Shown here one piece after another: positions 14,085 to 21,434 of a stretch of DNA of 22,764 nucleotides (its first letter is position 1; every line of letters starts with the position of its first letter). Both the position numbers and the translations under genes were made by a program. Source of the stretch: an uncultured Collinsella sp. (GTDB lineage: Bacteria; Actinomycetota; Coriobacteriia; Coriobacteriales; Coriobacteriaceae). Location of the stretch: assembly GCA_959026535.1 (NCBI GenBank), contig CAUFMB010000036.1, positions 1 through 22,764 on the forward strand. The letters are read 5' to 3'. The notes beneath the pieces were generated by a model that worked only from the letters and a program-made list of their open reading frames with translations, had not been told where the DNA came from and ran no database searches.

Positions 14085-15900
14085 AACCCTTATGGGCAGC
14101 ATCCGCGATTACATGAAGGTCACGATCGCCACGCCGCTGCTGGTGCTTGGCGAGGTAATCTGCCAGATGATGATCCCGTTTATCACCGCCGACATGATCG
14201 ATGCCATCAAGGACGGCACCGCCGTTACCGAGATGCTGCCCACCGCCGGCCTTCTCGTACTCATCGCGCTGACGTCGCTCGCCTTTGGCGCCGCCGCGGG
14301 CATCACCTGCAGCCATGCCAGCTGCGGCTTTGCCAAGAACCTGCGCCGCGACCTGTTCTACAAGATCCAGACGTTCAGCTTTGCCAACATCGACGAGTTC
14401 TCGAGCTCCTCGCTCGTCACCCGCCTCACCACCGACATCAACAACGTGCAGCAGGCCTTTATGATGCTCATCCGCATCGCCGTGCGCTCGCCGCTGGTGC
14501 TGGTCTTTGCCTTTACCATGGCCTACGCCATGGGCGGCAGCGTCGCCATGGTCTACCTGGTCATCATTCCGCTGCTGGGCTTTGGCCTGTTCTTTATCAT
14601 CTATAAGGTGCGCCCGATCTTTGCCCGCGTGTTCCGCAAGTACGACGCGCTCAACGAGTCGGTCGAGGAAAACGTCACCGGCATGCGCGTGGTCAAGAGC
14701 TACGTGCGCCAGGACTACGAGAAGGAGAAATTCGCCACCGCCGCGCGCGATGTCCAGATGGACTTCACCCGCGCCGAGAAGCTGCTCGCCTTCAACAACC
14801 CCATGATGAACATCTGCGTCAACGGCGCGTTCGTCGTCATCATCTACCTGGGCTCCAAGCTCATCATCACGAGCCAGGGCACCCTGTTCGACGTGGGCCA
14901 GCTCTCCTCCATCTTTACCTACGGCTTCCAGATTCTGATGAGCCTAATGCAGCTGTCGATGATCTTTGTCATGGTAACCATGGCAGACGAGTCGGCGCAC
15001 CGCATTACCGAGGTGCTGGCCGCCGAGCCCACGATCGCCAACCCGACCGAGCCCGTGCACGAGGTTGCCGACGGCTCCATCGACTTCGATCACGTGAGCT
15101 TTAAGTATTCCGAGCATGCCCGCCGCCAGGCGCTCGACGATATCGACCTGCATATTAAGAGCGGCGAGACCATCGGCATTATCGGTGGCACCGGCTCGGC
15201 CAAGTCGACGCTCGTGAACCTGATCGCCCGCCTGTACGATGTCACCGAGGGCACCGTGCGCGTCGGCGGCGTAGACGTGCGCGACTACGACCTGGACGCG
15301 CTGCGCCACCAGGTAGCCATGGTCCTGCAGAAAAACGTGCTGTTTAGCGGCACCATCGCCGAGAACCTGCGCTGGGGCGACCCGAACGCCACCGACGAGG
15401 AAGTCCGCGAGGCCGCACATCTGGCCTGCGCCGACGAGTTCGTCGACGGCTTCCCCAAGGGCTACGACACCTGGATCGAGCAGGGCGGCTCCAACGTTTC
15501 CGGTGGCCAGAAGCAGCGCCTGTGCATCGCGCGTGCCCTGCTGCGTCGCCCCAAGATTCTGATCCTGGACGACTCCACGAGCGCCGTCGACACCAAGACC
15601 GACGCCAAGATCCGCGAGGGCCTGGCGAGCTACCTGCCCAACACGACCAAACTCATCATCGCCCAGCGTATTAGCTCCGTGCAGGATGCTGACCGCATCA
15701 TCGTCATGGAGGGTGGCCGCATCAAGGACATCGGCAACCATGACGAGCTGCTCAAGACGAGCGAGATCTACCGCGAGACCTTTACCTCGCAAAACAAGAT
15801 GAGTGCCGAGGGCGAGGAGGCGGCCGAGACCGTCGCAGCCAACACCGAGGCATCCGCGCCGCAAGCTCAGACCCAGGAAGGAGGCGAGGCACATGAGTAA
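14077..15900 (+). CDS. ABC exporter half-transporter, subunit with degenerate ATPase site
   Basis: This 607-residue protein fuses a six-helix exporter membrane domain (about 1-310) to a nucleotide-binding domain. Walker A is GGTGSAKST (370-378) with Ala where Gly is usual. The signature SGGQKQRLCIARAL is intact. Walker B ends DDSTS, with Asp499 replacing the catalytic Glu, and the switch His is Gln530 (IAQRIS). These changes mark the non-catalytic partner of a heterodimeric exporter, as known for TM287/288-type and LmrCD-type pairs. It should pair with the next gene product to extrude drugs, lipids or peptides. The C-terminal tail (about 580-607) is Ala/Glu/Gln-rich. It overlaps marR by 8 nt upstream and the second subunit gene downstream by 8 nt. 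Confidence 0.95.
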   Translation: MIKTLMGSIRDYMKVTIATPLLVLGEVICQMMIPFITADMIDAIKDGTAVTEMLPTAGLLVLIALTSLAFGAAAGITCSHASCGFAKNLRRDLFYKIQTFSFANIDEFSSSSLVTRLTTDINNVQQAFMMLIRIAVRSPLVLVFAFTMAYAMGGSVAMVYLVIIPLLGFGLFFIIYKVRPIFARVFRKYDALNESVEENVTGMRVVKSYVRQDYEKEKFATAARDVQMDFTRAEKLLAFNNPMMNICVNGAFVVIIYLGSKLIITSQGTLFDVGQLSSIFTYGFQILMSLMQLSMIFVMVTMADESAHRITEVLAAEPTIANPTEPVHEVADGSIDFDHVSFKYSEHARRQALDDIDLHIKSGETIGIIGGTGSAKSTLVNLIARLYDVTEGTVRVGGVDVRDYDLDALRHQVAMVLQKNVLFSGTIAENLRWGDPNATDEEVREAAHLACADEFVDGFPKGYDTWIEQGGSNVSGGQKQRLCIARALLRRPKILILDDSTSAVDTKTDAKIREGLASYLPNTTKLIIAQRISSVQDADRIIVMEGGRIKDIGNHDELLKTSEIYRETFTSQNKMSAEGEEAAETVAANTEASAPQAQTQEGGEAHE

Positions 15901-17812
15901 GGCAGCTACCGCCGAGCGCGCGCGCAACCGCAAGGGCGGCACCATGACGCGCCTGATCAAGATGCTCTTTGGCTTCTACCCCGTGCTTTTGCCCCTCGTC
16001 GTCGCCGGCGTTGTGCTCTGCGCCATCATCAACTCCATCGGCGCGACGTTTCTCCAGAGCGCGCTGCAGGTCATTAGCGAATCGTGGCAGTCGGGCGACT
16101 GGACGGCCGCGCAGCCCAAGATTCTGAAGCTCGTGACCACCCTCGGCTGCATCTACGCCGTAGGCGTCGCCTCCTCGCTTTTCTGGAACCGCGCCATGGC
16201 CGTCATCACGCAGGGCTCGCTCGAGAAGCTGCGCGAGAAGATGTTCAACCGCATGCAGGACCTGCCGATCCGCTACTTCGACACGCACCAGCGCGGCGAC
16301 ATCATGAGCCACTACACCAACGACATCGACACACTGCGCCAGATGATCAGCCAGTCGCTGCCCAACCTGCTCATGACGATCATCGTCATCGTCACCGTGT
16401 TCTTCATCATGCTGTACTACAGCGCGTGGATGTGCCTGGTCATCATTGCCGGCGTCGCCTTTATGACCTTTATGACCAAGCTGCTCGGCTCCAACTCCGC
16501 GCGCTTCTTTATCGCGCAGCAGACCGAGCTCGGCGTGGTCGAGGGCCATATCGAGGAAGTCATGAACGGCCAGAAAGTCGTCAAGGCGTTCTGTCACGAG
16601 TCCGCCGCCGAGGCCGATTTTGACGAGCGCAACGAGAAGCTCTTCGAGGTCTCGCAGAAGGCCAACATGTACGCCAACATCCTCATGCCGATCCTCGGGA
16701 ACCTGGGCGACTTGCTCTACGTGCTGGTCGCGCTGACCGGCGGCATCTTCCTGGCGCTGGGCGTGCCCAACCTGAGCCTCTCGGGCATGGCGCTCTCCAT
16801 CGCCGTCGTGGTGCCGTTCCTCAACATGACCAAGCAGTTCTGCGGCCAGATCGGCCAGATCTCGCAGCAGATCAACGCCGTGGTCATGGGCCTTGCCGGC
16901 GCCGAGCGTATCTTTGAGCTACTCGACGAGGAGCCCGAGGCCGACGAGGGCTACGTGACGCTTGTCAACGCACAGGTGAATCCCGACACCTGGCAGCTCG
17001 AGGAGGCCGACCACCGCACCGGCATGTGGGCCTGGAAGCACCCGCACCGCGCGACCGGCGAGATCGAGTACGTGCCGCTGCGTGGTGACCTGGTCATGGA
17101 TAACGTGGACTTTGGCTACACGCCCGACCACGAGGTGCTGCACGGCGTGTCTGTGTACGCCAAGCCGGGCCAGAAGGTCGCGTTTGTCGGTGCCACCGGT
17201 GCCGGTAAGACGACCATCACCAACCTCATCAACCGCTTCTACGACATTGCCGACGGCAAGATCCGCTACGACGGCATCAACGTCAACAAGATTCGCAAGT
17301 CCGACCTGCGTCGCTCGCTGGGCGTGGTGCTGCAGGACGTGAACCTGTTCACCGGCACCGTGATGGACAACATCCGCTACGGCAACCTGGACGCCACCGA
17401 CGAGGAGTGCATCAAGGCGGCCAAGCTCGCGGGAGCGGACGACTTTATCACCCGCCTGCCCGACGGCTACGACACCATGCTCACCGGCAACGGCGCGCAG
17501 CTGTCGCAGGGCCAGCGCCAGCTGATCTCGATCGCGCGCGCCGCCGTCGCCGATCCGCCGGCGATGATTCTGGACGAGGCCACGAGCTCCATCGACTCCC
17601 GCACCGAGGCAATCGTGCAGGCGGGCATGGACAAGCTCATGGAGGGTCGCACGACGTTTGTCATCGCACACCGCCTGAGCACCGTGCGCAACTCCGACGC
17701 GATCATCTGCCTGGACCACGGCCGCATCATCGAGCGCGGCAACCACGACGAGCTGATCGCCAAGCGCGGCTACTACTATCAGCTCTACACTGGAGCGTTT
17801 GAGCTGGAGTAG
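15893..17812 (+). CDS. ABC exporter half-transporter, catalytic subunit
   Basis: This 639-residue protein has a six-helix exporter membrane domain followed by a nucleotide-binding domain with canonical Walker A GATGAGKTT (433-441, K439), Walker B ILDEATSS with catalytic Glu562, and switch His593 (IAHRLS). Its signature is LSQGQRQLISIARA, i.e. LSQGQ instead of LSGGQ. This is the complement of the degenerate site in the partner subunit. Between the membrane domain and the ATPase an insertion of about 30 residues (about 348-398, with DTWQLEEADHRTGMWAWKH) lengthens the usual linker. The ATG at 15893 is chosen because AGGAGG precedes it and it overlaps the upstream stop; the longer frame from 15803 lies within the previous gene. 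A long hairpin and a terminator follow. Confidence 0.95.
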   Translation: MSKAATAERARNRKGGTMTRLIKMLFGFYPVLLPLVVAGVVLCAIINSIGATFLQSALQVISESWQSGDWTAAQPKILKLVTTLGCIYAVGVASSLFWNRAMAVITQGSLEKLREKMFNRMQDLPIRYFDTHQRGDIMSHYTNDIDTLRQMISQSLPNLLMTIIVIVTVFFIMLYYSAWMCLVIIAGVAFMTFMTKLLGSNSARFFIAQQTELGVVEGHIEEVMNGQKVVKAFCHESAAEADFDERNEKLFEVSQKANMYANILMPILGNLGDLLYVLVALTGGIFLALGVPNLSLSGMALSIAVVVPFLNMTKQFCGQIGQISQQINAVVMGLAGAERIFELLDEEPEADEGYVTLVNAQVNPDTWQLEEADHRTGMWAWKHPHRATGEIEYVPLRGDLVMDNVDFGYTPDHEVLHGVSVYAKPGQKVAFVGATGAGKTTITNLINRFYDIADGKIRYDGINVNKIRKSDLRRSLGVVLQDVNLFTGTVMDNIRYGNLDATDEECIKAAKLAGADDFITRLPDGYDTMLTGNGAQLSQGQRQLISIARAAVADPPAMILDEATSSIDSRTEAIVQAGMDKLMEGRTTFVIAHRLSTVRNSDAIICLDHGRIIERGNHDELIAKRGYYYQLYTGAFELE

Positions 17813-17826
17813 GACCGGTTACTGAC

Positions 17827-17934
17827 GGAGGGCGCCCCGGGGGCGGCGGGGTAATTCCTCCGTGCTCAAACATTCTCGCTTCGCTGCGAAACTGCGCGCG
17901 GAGGAAATACCCCGCCGCCCCCGGGGCGCCCTCC
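17827..17934. repeat. 108-nt near-perfect inverted repeat (36-bp arms)
   Basis: Arms 17827-17862 and 17899-17934 are complementary at 35 of 36 positions, with a 36-nt loop. They are very GC-rich (GGAGGGCGCCCCGGGG at the start, mirrored at the end). The loop has a tiny TTCG/CGAA hairpin. It begins 14 nt after the exporter stop and precedes the intrinsic terminator by about 40 nt. Such arms are far longer than a terminator needs. A transcript end protected from nucleases, or a mobile palindromic unit, are the main options. Confidence 0.85.
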
Positions 17935-17976
17935 TGCGCGCGATCAGCCCGTCATTAAAAACGGAATAAAAGTTTG

Positions 17977-18010
17977 CGAGGCCCTGGCCATTTGGCCAGG
18001 GCCTCGTTTT
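17977..18010 (+). terminator. Intrinsic terminator of the MarR/ABC exporter operon
   Basis: A perfect 13-bp stem CGAGGCCCTGGCC / GGCCAGGGCCTCG closes on an ATTT loop and is followed by TTTTG. Orientation and position fit the end of the 13578-17812 operon. Confidence 0.88.
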
Positions 18011-18044
18011 GTGTGACAAAGGGACTGTCCCTTTGTCACACAAA
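18008..18044. repeat. Perfect copy of the dispersed palindrome GTGACAAAGGGAC/GTCCCTTTGTCAC
   Basis: Arms of 18 bp around a single central T (18026) are perfectly complementary. The core equals the copies at 6434-6456 and 21374-21404. It sits between the exporter terminator and the stop of the convergent lysR-like gene at 18049, where it may also terminate that transcript. Confidence 0.85.
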
Positions 18045-18048
18045 TTAA

Positions 18049-18927
18049 CTACTTGAGGAGTTGGGCCATGGCGTTGACGAATTTTTGTACTTGGAGGGTG
18101 GGCTCGAGCGGGTAGTGCAGATAGACCGGCACCTCGCGGCCGCACAGGAACGGCACGCCCACAAAGGCCGGGTGCACGCCCGACCACGCGCCGCAGGTAA
18201 GTACCGCGTCGCCCTTTTCCTCCGCCTCGTTAAAGAGCGCGAAGTCAAAGCTGTCCACGTCGATGACATCCACGCCGCCGTCGGCCAACAGGTCGATGCG
18301 CAGGCTGTCCATGGCGTCGTTGCCGTGACGCAGCACGCGCAGGCGCATGCCCTCCAGATCGGCAACCGTGATACGGCTCTTGCGCGCAAGCGGGCTCGTG
18401 CGCGGCACATCGATATAAAACGGCACGTTGACGATGAGAAGCTTTTGGCATGCATCGCCCCAGCGCGGGGTCGAAAAGCTCGACTGCACCACATCGACCT
18501 CGCGGCCCAAGCTGCGCATGACGGTCTCGCGCTCGTCGTAGAGGTCGCTCACCGGTACGATCTCAAAACGCAGCGACGGCTCCAGCTCGTGTACGCCCGT
18601 CCACATCGAAAGCGTCTGACGGCCCGGGCACATCATCGACACGCCCAGGCGAACCGCACCGCCATCGCCCGCCGCGCGTCGGGCGCGGCGCAGGGCATCC
18701 TCGGACTGGCGCATGATCGAGCGCGCGTCGTCTACCAGCAACGCACCCGCCGGCGTCACCTTGACGCCCGAATGTGAGCGCTCGAACAGCGTGATGCCAA
18801 ACTCGGCCTCGAACCCCGACACCTGTTTGACGAGCGCCGGCGTCGACACGCGCAATTTTGCCGCGGCGCGCGAGAAGCTTCCCAGCTCCGCGGCGGCCGA
18901 AATGGCCTCAAGTCGTCGATCGTACAC
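18049..18927 (-). CDS. LysR family transcriptional regulator
   Basis: This 292-residue protein has an N-terminal winged helix-turn-helix (LEAISAAAELGSFSRAAAKLRVSTPALVKQVSGFEAEFG-type, residues about 6-44, with LFERSHSGVKVTPAG at 47-61) and a LysR substrate-binding domain. No ATG fits; the GTG at 18927 is preferred because GGAGAG lies just upstream and the protein then begins at the usual family position. It is divergent from the SDR gene with a 232-nt shared region containing matching direct and inverted repeats. The standard LysR arrangement would make it the activator of the SDR/MFS/Gfo-Idh genes in response to their substrate. The effector is unknown. Confidence 0.9.
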   Translation of the reverse strand: MYDRRLEAISAAAELGSFSRAAAKLRVSTPALVKQVSGFEAEFGITLFERSHSGVKVTPAGALLVDDARSIMRQSEDALRRARRAAGDGGAVRLGVSMMCPGRQTLSMWTGVHELEPSLRFEIVPVSDLYDERETVMRSLGREVDVVQSSFSTPRWGDACQKLLIVNVPFYIDVPRTSPLARKSRITVADLEGMRLRVLRHGNDAMDSLRIDLLADGGVDVIDVDSFDFALFNEAEEKGDAVLTCGAWSGVHPAFVGVPFLCGREVPVYLHYPLEPTLQVQKFVNAMAQLLK

Positions 18928-18955
18928 GTCATCTCTCCGTTTTCGCACGTACGGC

Positions 18956-19024
18956 CACACGGTGCCGCAGGGGGTCGTTTTCGCAGGCCACATGCTCAAC
19001 ACAGGCAAACTGCGGCACACGGTG
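18956..19024. promoter_or_regulatory. Paired repeats in the lysR-SDR divergent region, candidate LysR sites
   Basis: CACACGGTG occurs at 18956-18964 and again at 19016-19024, exactly 60 bp apart. GTGCCGCAG (18962-18970) and CTGCGGCAC (19010-19018) form a perfect inverted 9-mer. Two half-sites that distance apart between divergent genes fit LysR-type DNA looping, though no canonical T-N11-A box was confirmed. Confidence 0.45.
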
Positions 19025-19061
19025 TAAACCTACGGTTAACGCCATTCTAACAAATATGCAA

Positions 19062-19090
19062 TTCACCTGCACAAACGCAAAGCATACGAT
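19062..19090 (+). promoter_or_regulatory. Possible promoter of the SDR gene
   Basis: TTCACC (19062-19067) and TACGAT (19085-19090) are separated by 17 nt and lie about 70 nt upstream of the SDR start, just downstream of the candidate LysR sites. The -35 is weak, as expected for an activator-dependent promoter. Confidence 0.35.
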
Positions 19091-19159
19091 AACCAGCGAA
19101 AACCACGTGGGTCGGTTAATGGAAGTGACTCACCGGGAGGCACAAGAAGGGAAGTTCCT

Positions 19160-20041
19160 ATGAGCAATTGGCTTAAGCTCGAGGGCGATGTCTGCGCCGT
19201 GACTGGCGCGCTCGGCGGTATGGGCGCCGAGATCTGCCGCGAGTTCGCCCGCAATGGCGCCAACGTCGTCATGCTCGACCTGGACGAGGAGAAGGTCAAG
19301 GCCGCTGCCGCCGACCTCGCTGCCGAATTTGGCATCCACGCCGAGGGCTACAAGATGAACGCCACCGACGAGGCCGAGGTTCAGGCCGCCGTCGATGCCA
19401 CCATCGCCGACTTCGGCCGCGTCGACGTCCTTGTCAACACCGCCGGCATCCTGCGCTTCGCCGCCATGGAGGACCTGCCGCTGAGCGACTGGGAGCAGGT
19501 GCTCAACGTCAACCTCACCGGTTACTTCATCACCTCGCAGCGCTTTGGTCGCGAGATGATCAAGGCCGGCCAGGGTCGCCTGGTGCACATCTCGACCGTT
19601 GCCAGCCACTCCCCCGAGACGTTCTCGGGCGTGTACAGCTCCACCAAGGCGGGCGTCAACATGATGTCCAAGATGCTGGCTGCCGAATGGGGCCCCTACG
19701 GCGTCCGCTCCAACTGCGTCGAGCCTTGCTTCGTTAAGACCCCGATGTCGGCCAACTTCTACGCCGACCCCGAGGTCGAAAAGAGCCGCAGCCGCCTGAT
19801 CGCCACGCGCCGCATCGGCGAGGTCAGCGATATCGCCAACGCCGTCATGTTCCTGGCGTCCAAGCGCTCGGACTTTACCACCGGCGACGCCATCAAGGTC
19901 GACGGCGGCTTCTCCAACATGATGGGCGACCTCACCGCCAAGCCCGGCGGCCGTCGCGCCTATGCCGACAACTACCTTAAGAACAAGGGTGTCGAGCTCT
20001 GGTCCGATGAGTCCGGCGTCGCCAAGCCGACTGACCAGTAA
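19160..20041 (+). CDS. SDR family NAD(P)-dependent oxidoreductase
   Basis: This 293-residue classical short-chain dehydrogenase has the cofactor motif TGALGGMG (15-22), NTAG (93-96), the Asn of NVNLTG (N118), HISTVAS (143-149, catalytic Ser/Thr region) and YSSTK (Tyr159, Lys163). The acidic residue at the end of strand 2 (MLDLDEE, Asp40) favours NAD over NADP. About 35 extra C-terminal residues (GGRRAYADNYLKNKGVELW) extend beyond the typical 250-residue core and may contribute to the substrate site. Relatives oxidise polyols, sugar acids or hydroxy acids; the exact substrate is not readable. It is the first gene of a same-strand set with an OFA-type carrier and a Gfo/Idh oxidoreductase, facing a LysR regulator. 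Confidence 0.93.
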   Translation: MSNWLKLEGDVCAVTGALGGMGAEICREFARNGANVVMLDLDEEKVKAAAADLAAEFGIHAEGYKMNATDEAEVQAAVDATIADFGRVDVLVNTAGILRFAAMEDLPLSDWEQVLNVNLTGYFITSQRFGREMIKAGQGRLVHISTVASHSPETFSGVYSSTKAGVNMMSKMLAAEWGPYGVRSNCVEPCFVKTPMSANFYADPEVEKSRSRLIATRRIGEVSDIANAVMFLASKRSDFTTGDAIKVDGGFSNMMGDLTAKPGGRRAYADNYLKNKGVELWSDESGVAKPTDQ

Positions 20042-20078
20042 ACCAACCCGACAGGGAGGACCCGCAGACACGCCTGTT

Positions 20079-20087
20079 CCCCCCCCC
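20079..20087 (+). repeat. Nine-C homopolymer upstream of the MFS carrier
   Basis: An uninterrupted run of nine C residues lies 21 nt before the carrier start in the 67-nt gap after the SDR gene. It lies in the untranslated spacer, so slippage could change leader length or structure but not the reading frame. Confidence 0.7.
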
Positions 20088-20108
20088 GTATCGATTAGAA
20101 AGAGTCCA

Positions 20109-21365
20109 ATGGCTTCCACCAACTCCAACAAGGGTCGCGCCGTCGTGCTTTCCGCCGCGTGCGTCACCATGTTCTTCATCAGCTCCATCGCGCTGTATTC
20201 CGTCGTGAGCAAGAACCTGCTCGCCGTCTACCCCGAGTGGTCGAGCGCCCTTACCTGGGCTTTCCCGGTCTTTCAGACCATCATGGCCGTGACGGGCATC
20301 TTCGCCGGCCGCATCTCCGATAAGATCGGCCCGCGCAACGTCGTGATCGCCGCCGCCGTGTGCTACGGCCTGGGCTGGTTCATGTCCGGCACCGTCACCG
20401 AGCCGTGGCAGTTCTACCTGTGGTTCTCGCTTGTCGCCGCCATCGGCAACGGCCTGGGCTACAATCCGGCGCTCACCACCGGCCAAAAGTGGTTCATCGA
20501 CAAGAAGGGTCTCGCCTCCGGCATCACCCTGGCCGCTTCGACCGCCGGTCCCGCCGTGCTGTCCCCGGTGCTCGCCTCGCTGCTCATCCCGAGCCTGGGC
20601 ATCTTTGGCGCCCTTAAGGCGCTCGGAGTCATCTTCTTTGTGATGATCGCCGCCTCCGCCCTGTTCCTGAAGGCCCCCGAGGCCGGTTGGCTGCCCGAGG
20701 GCTTCGAGGCCCCCAAGGGCGGTGCGCACGCCGGCACCTTCGGTGACCTCACCCCGGGCGAGATGGTCAAGACCCCGCGTTTCTGGGTCCTCATCGTCAC
20801 CTTCGCCTTTGCCGCCACCGCGGGCACCCTGCTCGTCGGCAAGGTTGCCTCCATCGCCGCCGTCCAGCTCTTCACCGACCCCACGAGCGCCGCGGCCGTC
20901 GCCCTCGGCGGCGTGGTCGTCTCCGTCAACACCTGCGCCAACCTGGTTGGCCGTCTGTCCTTTGGCCAGATCATCGACAAGCTCGGCGCCTATAAGTCGC
21001 TGCTCATCAGCCTTGTCGTCACCATCGTCGCACTCGTCATCATGTCGATGAGCTTTACGCAGGCCATGTTCTTTGTGGCGCTCGCTCTGCTCGGCTTTAG
21101 CTTTGGCGCCCTGCTCGTCATCTACCCGCCGCTCACCGGTGGCGCCTTTGGTACCAGCAACATCGGCGTCAACTACGGCATCATGTTTTTGGGTTATGCC
21201 GCTTCCACCTGGATCAGCCAGCCCATCACCGCCGTGCTGTATCACGCCGAGGCCGGCAGCGCCGCCTATCAGCAGTCCTTCTACGGCGCCATTGTGATCG
21301 CCGCCATCGCCGTCGTGCTCACCGTCTACATGATGGTCTCCGACAGCAAGAAGAAGTCCGCCTAG
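20109..21365 (+). CDS. MFS transporter, OFA (oxalate/formate antiporter-like) family
   Basis: This 418-residue carrier has about 12 predicted helices. GRISDKIGPRNV (67-78) is the MFS motif A loop. The helix 4-5 region GYNPALTTGQKWFIDKKGLASGI (about 117-139) is the characteristic OFA-family pattern, found in carriers of oxalate, formate, lactate and other small carboxylates. The central loop and C-terminal half are intact. The ATG at 20109 follows an AGAAAGAG ribosome site; the extension to 19962 overlaps the SDR gene and is not credible. Position between SDR and Gfo/Idh genes implies that it imports their substrate or exchanges substrate for product. A carboxylate is favoured by family, but other solutes are possible. 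Confidence 0.92.
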   Translation: MASTNSNKGRAVVLSAACVTMFFISSIALYSVVSKNLLAVYPEWSSALTWAFPVFQTIMAVTGIFAGRISDKIGPRNVVIAAAVCYGLGWFMSGTVTEPWQFYLWFSLVAAIGNGLGYNPALTTGQKWFIDKKGLASGITLAASTAGPAVLSPVLASLLIPSLGIFGALKALGVIFFVMIAASALFLKAPEAGWLPEGFEAPKGGAHAGTFGDLTPGEMVKTPRFWVLIVTFAFAATAGTLLVGKVASIAAVQLFTDPTSAAAVALGGVVVSVNTCANLVGRLSFGQIIDKLGAYKSLLISLVVTIVALVIMSMSFTQAMFFVALALLGFSFGALLVIYPPLTGGAFGTSNIGVNYGIMFLGYAASTWISQPITAVLYHAEAGSAAYQQSFYGAIVIAAIAVVLTVYMMVSDSKKKSA

Positions 21366-21373
21366 TTTTACCG

Positions 21374-21404
21374 ATGCGACAAAGGGACAGTCCCTTTGTC
21401 GCAT
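21374..21404. repeat. Perfect copy of the dispersed palindrome, inside the SDR/MFS/Gfo set
   Basis: Fifteen-bp arms ATGCGACAAAGGGAC and its complement flank a single central A (21389). The central core is shared with the copy at 18008-18044, but the outer arms differ (GCGAC/GTCGC versus GTGAC/GTCAC) with pairing kept. It lies 8 nt after the carrier stop and 30 nt before the next start, so it could split expression of the unit. Confidence 0.85.
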
Positions 21405-21434
21405 TCCACCGGTCACCAGTATTAAGGAGTCGAA

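Noticed and set aside
14944..16597. Minus-strand open frames opposite the ABC exporter genes
   Set aside because: Mirror frames of high-GC coding sequence without family motifs.
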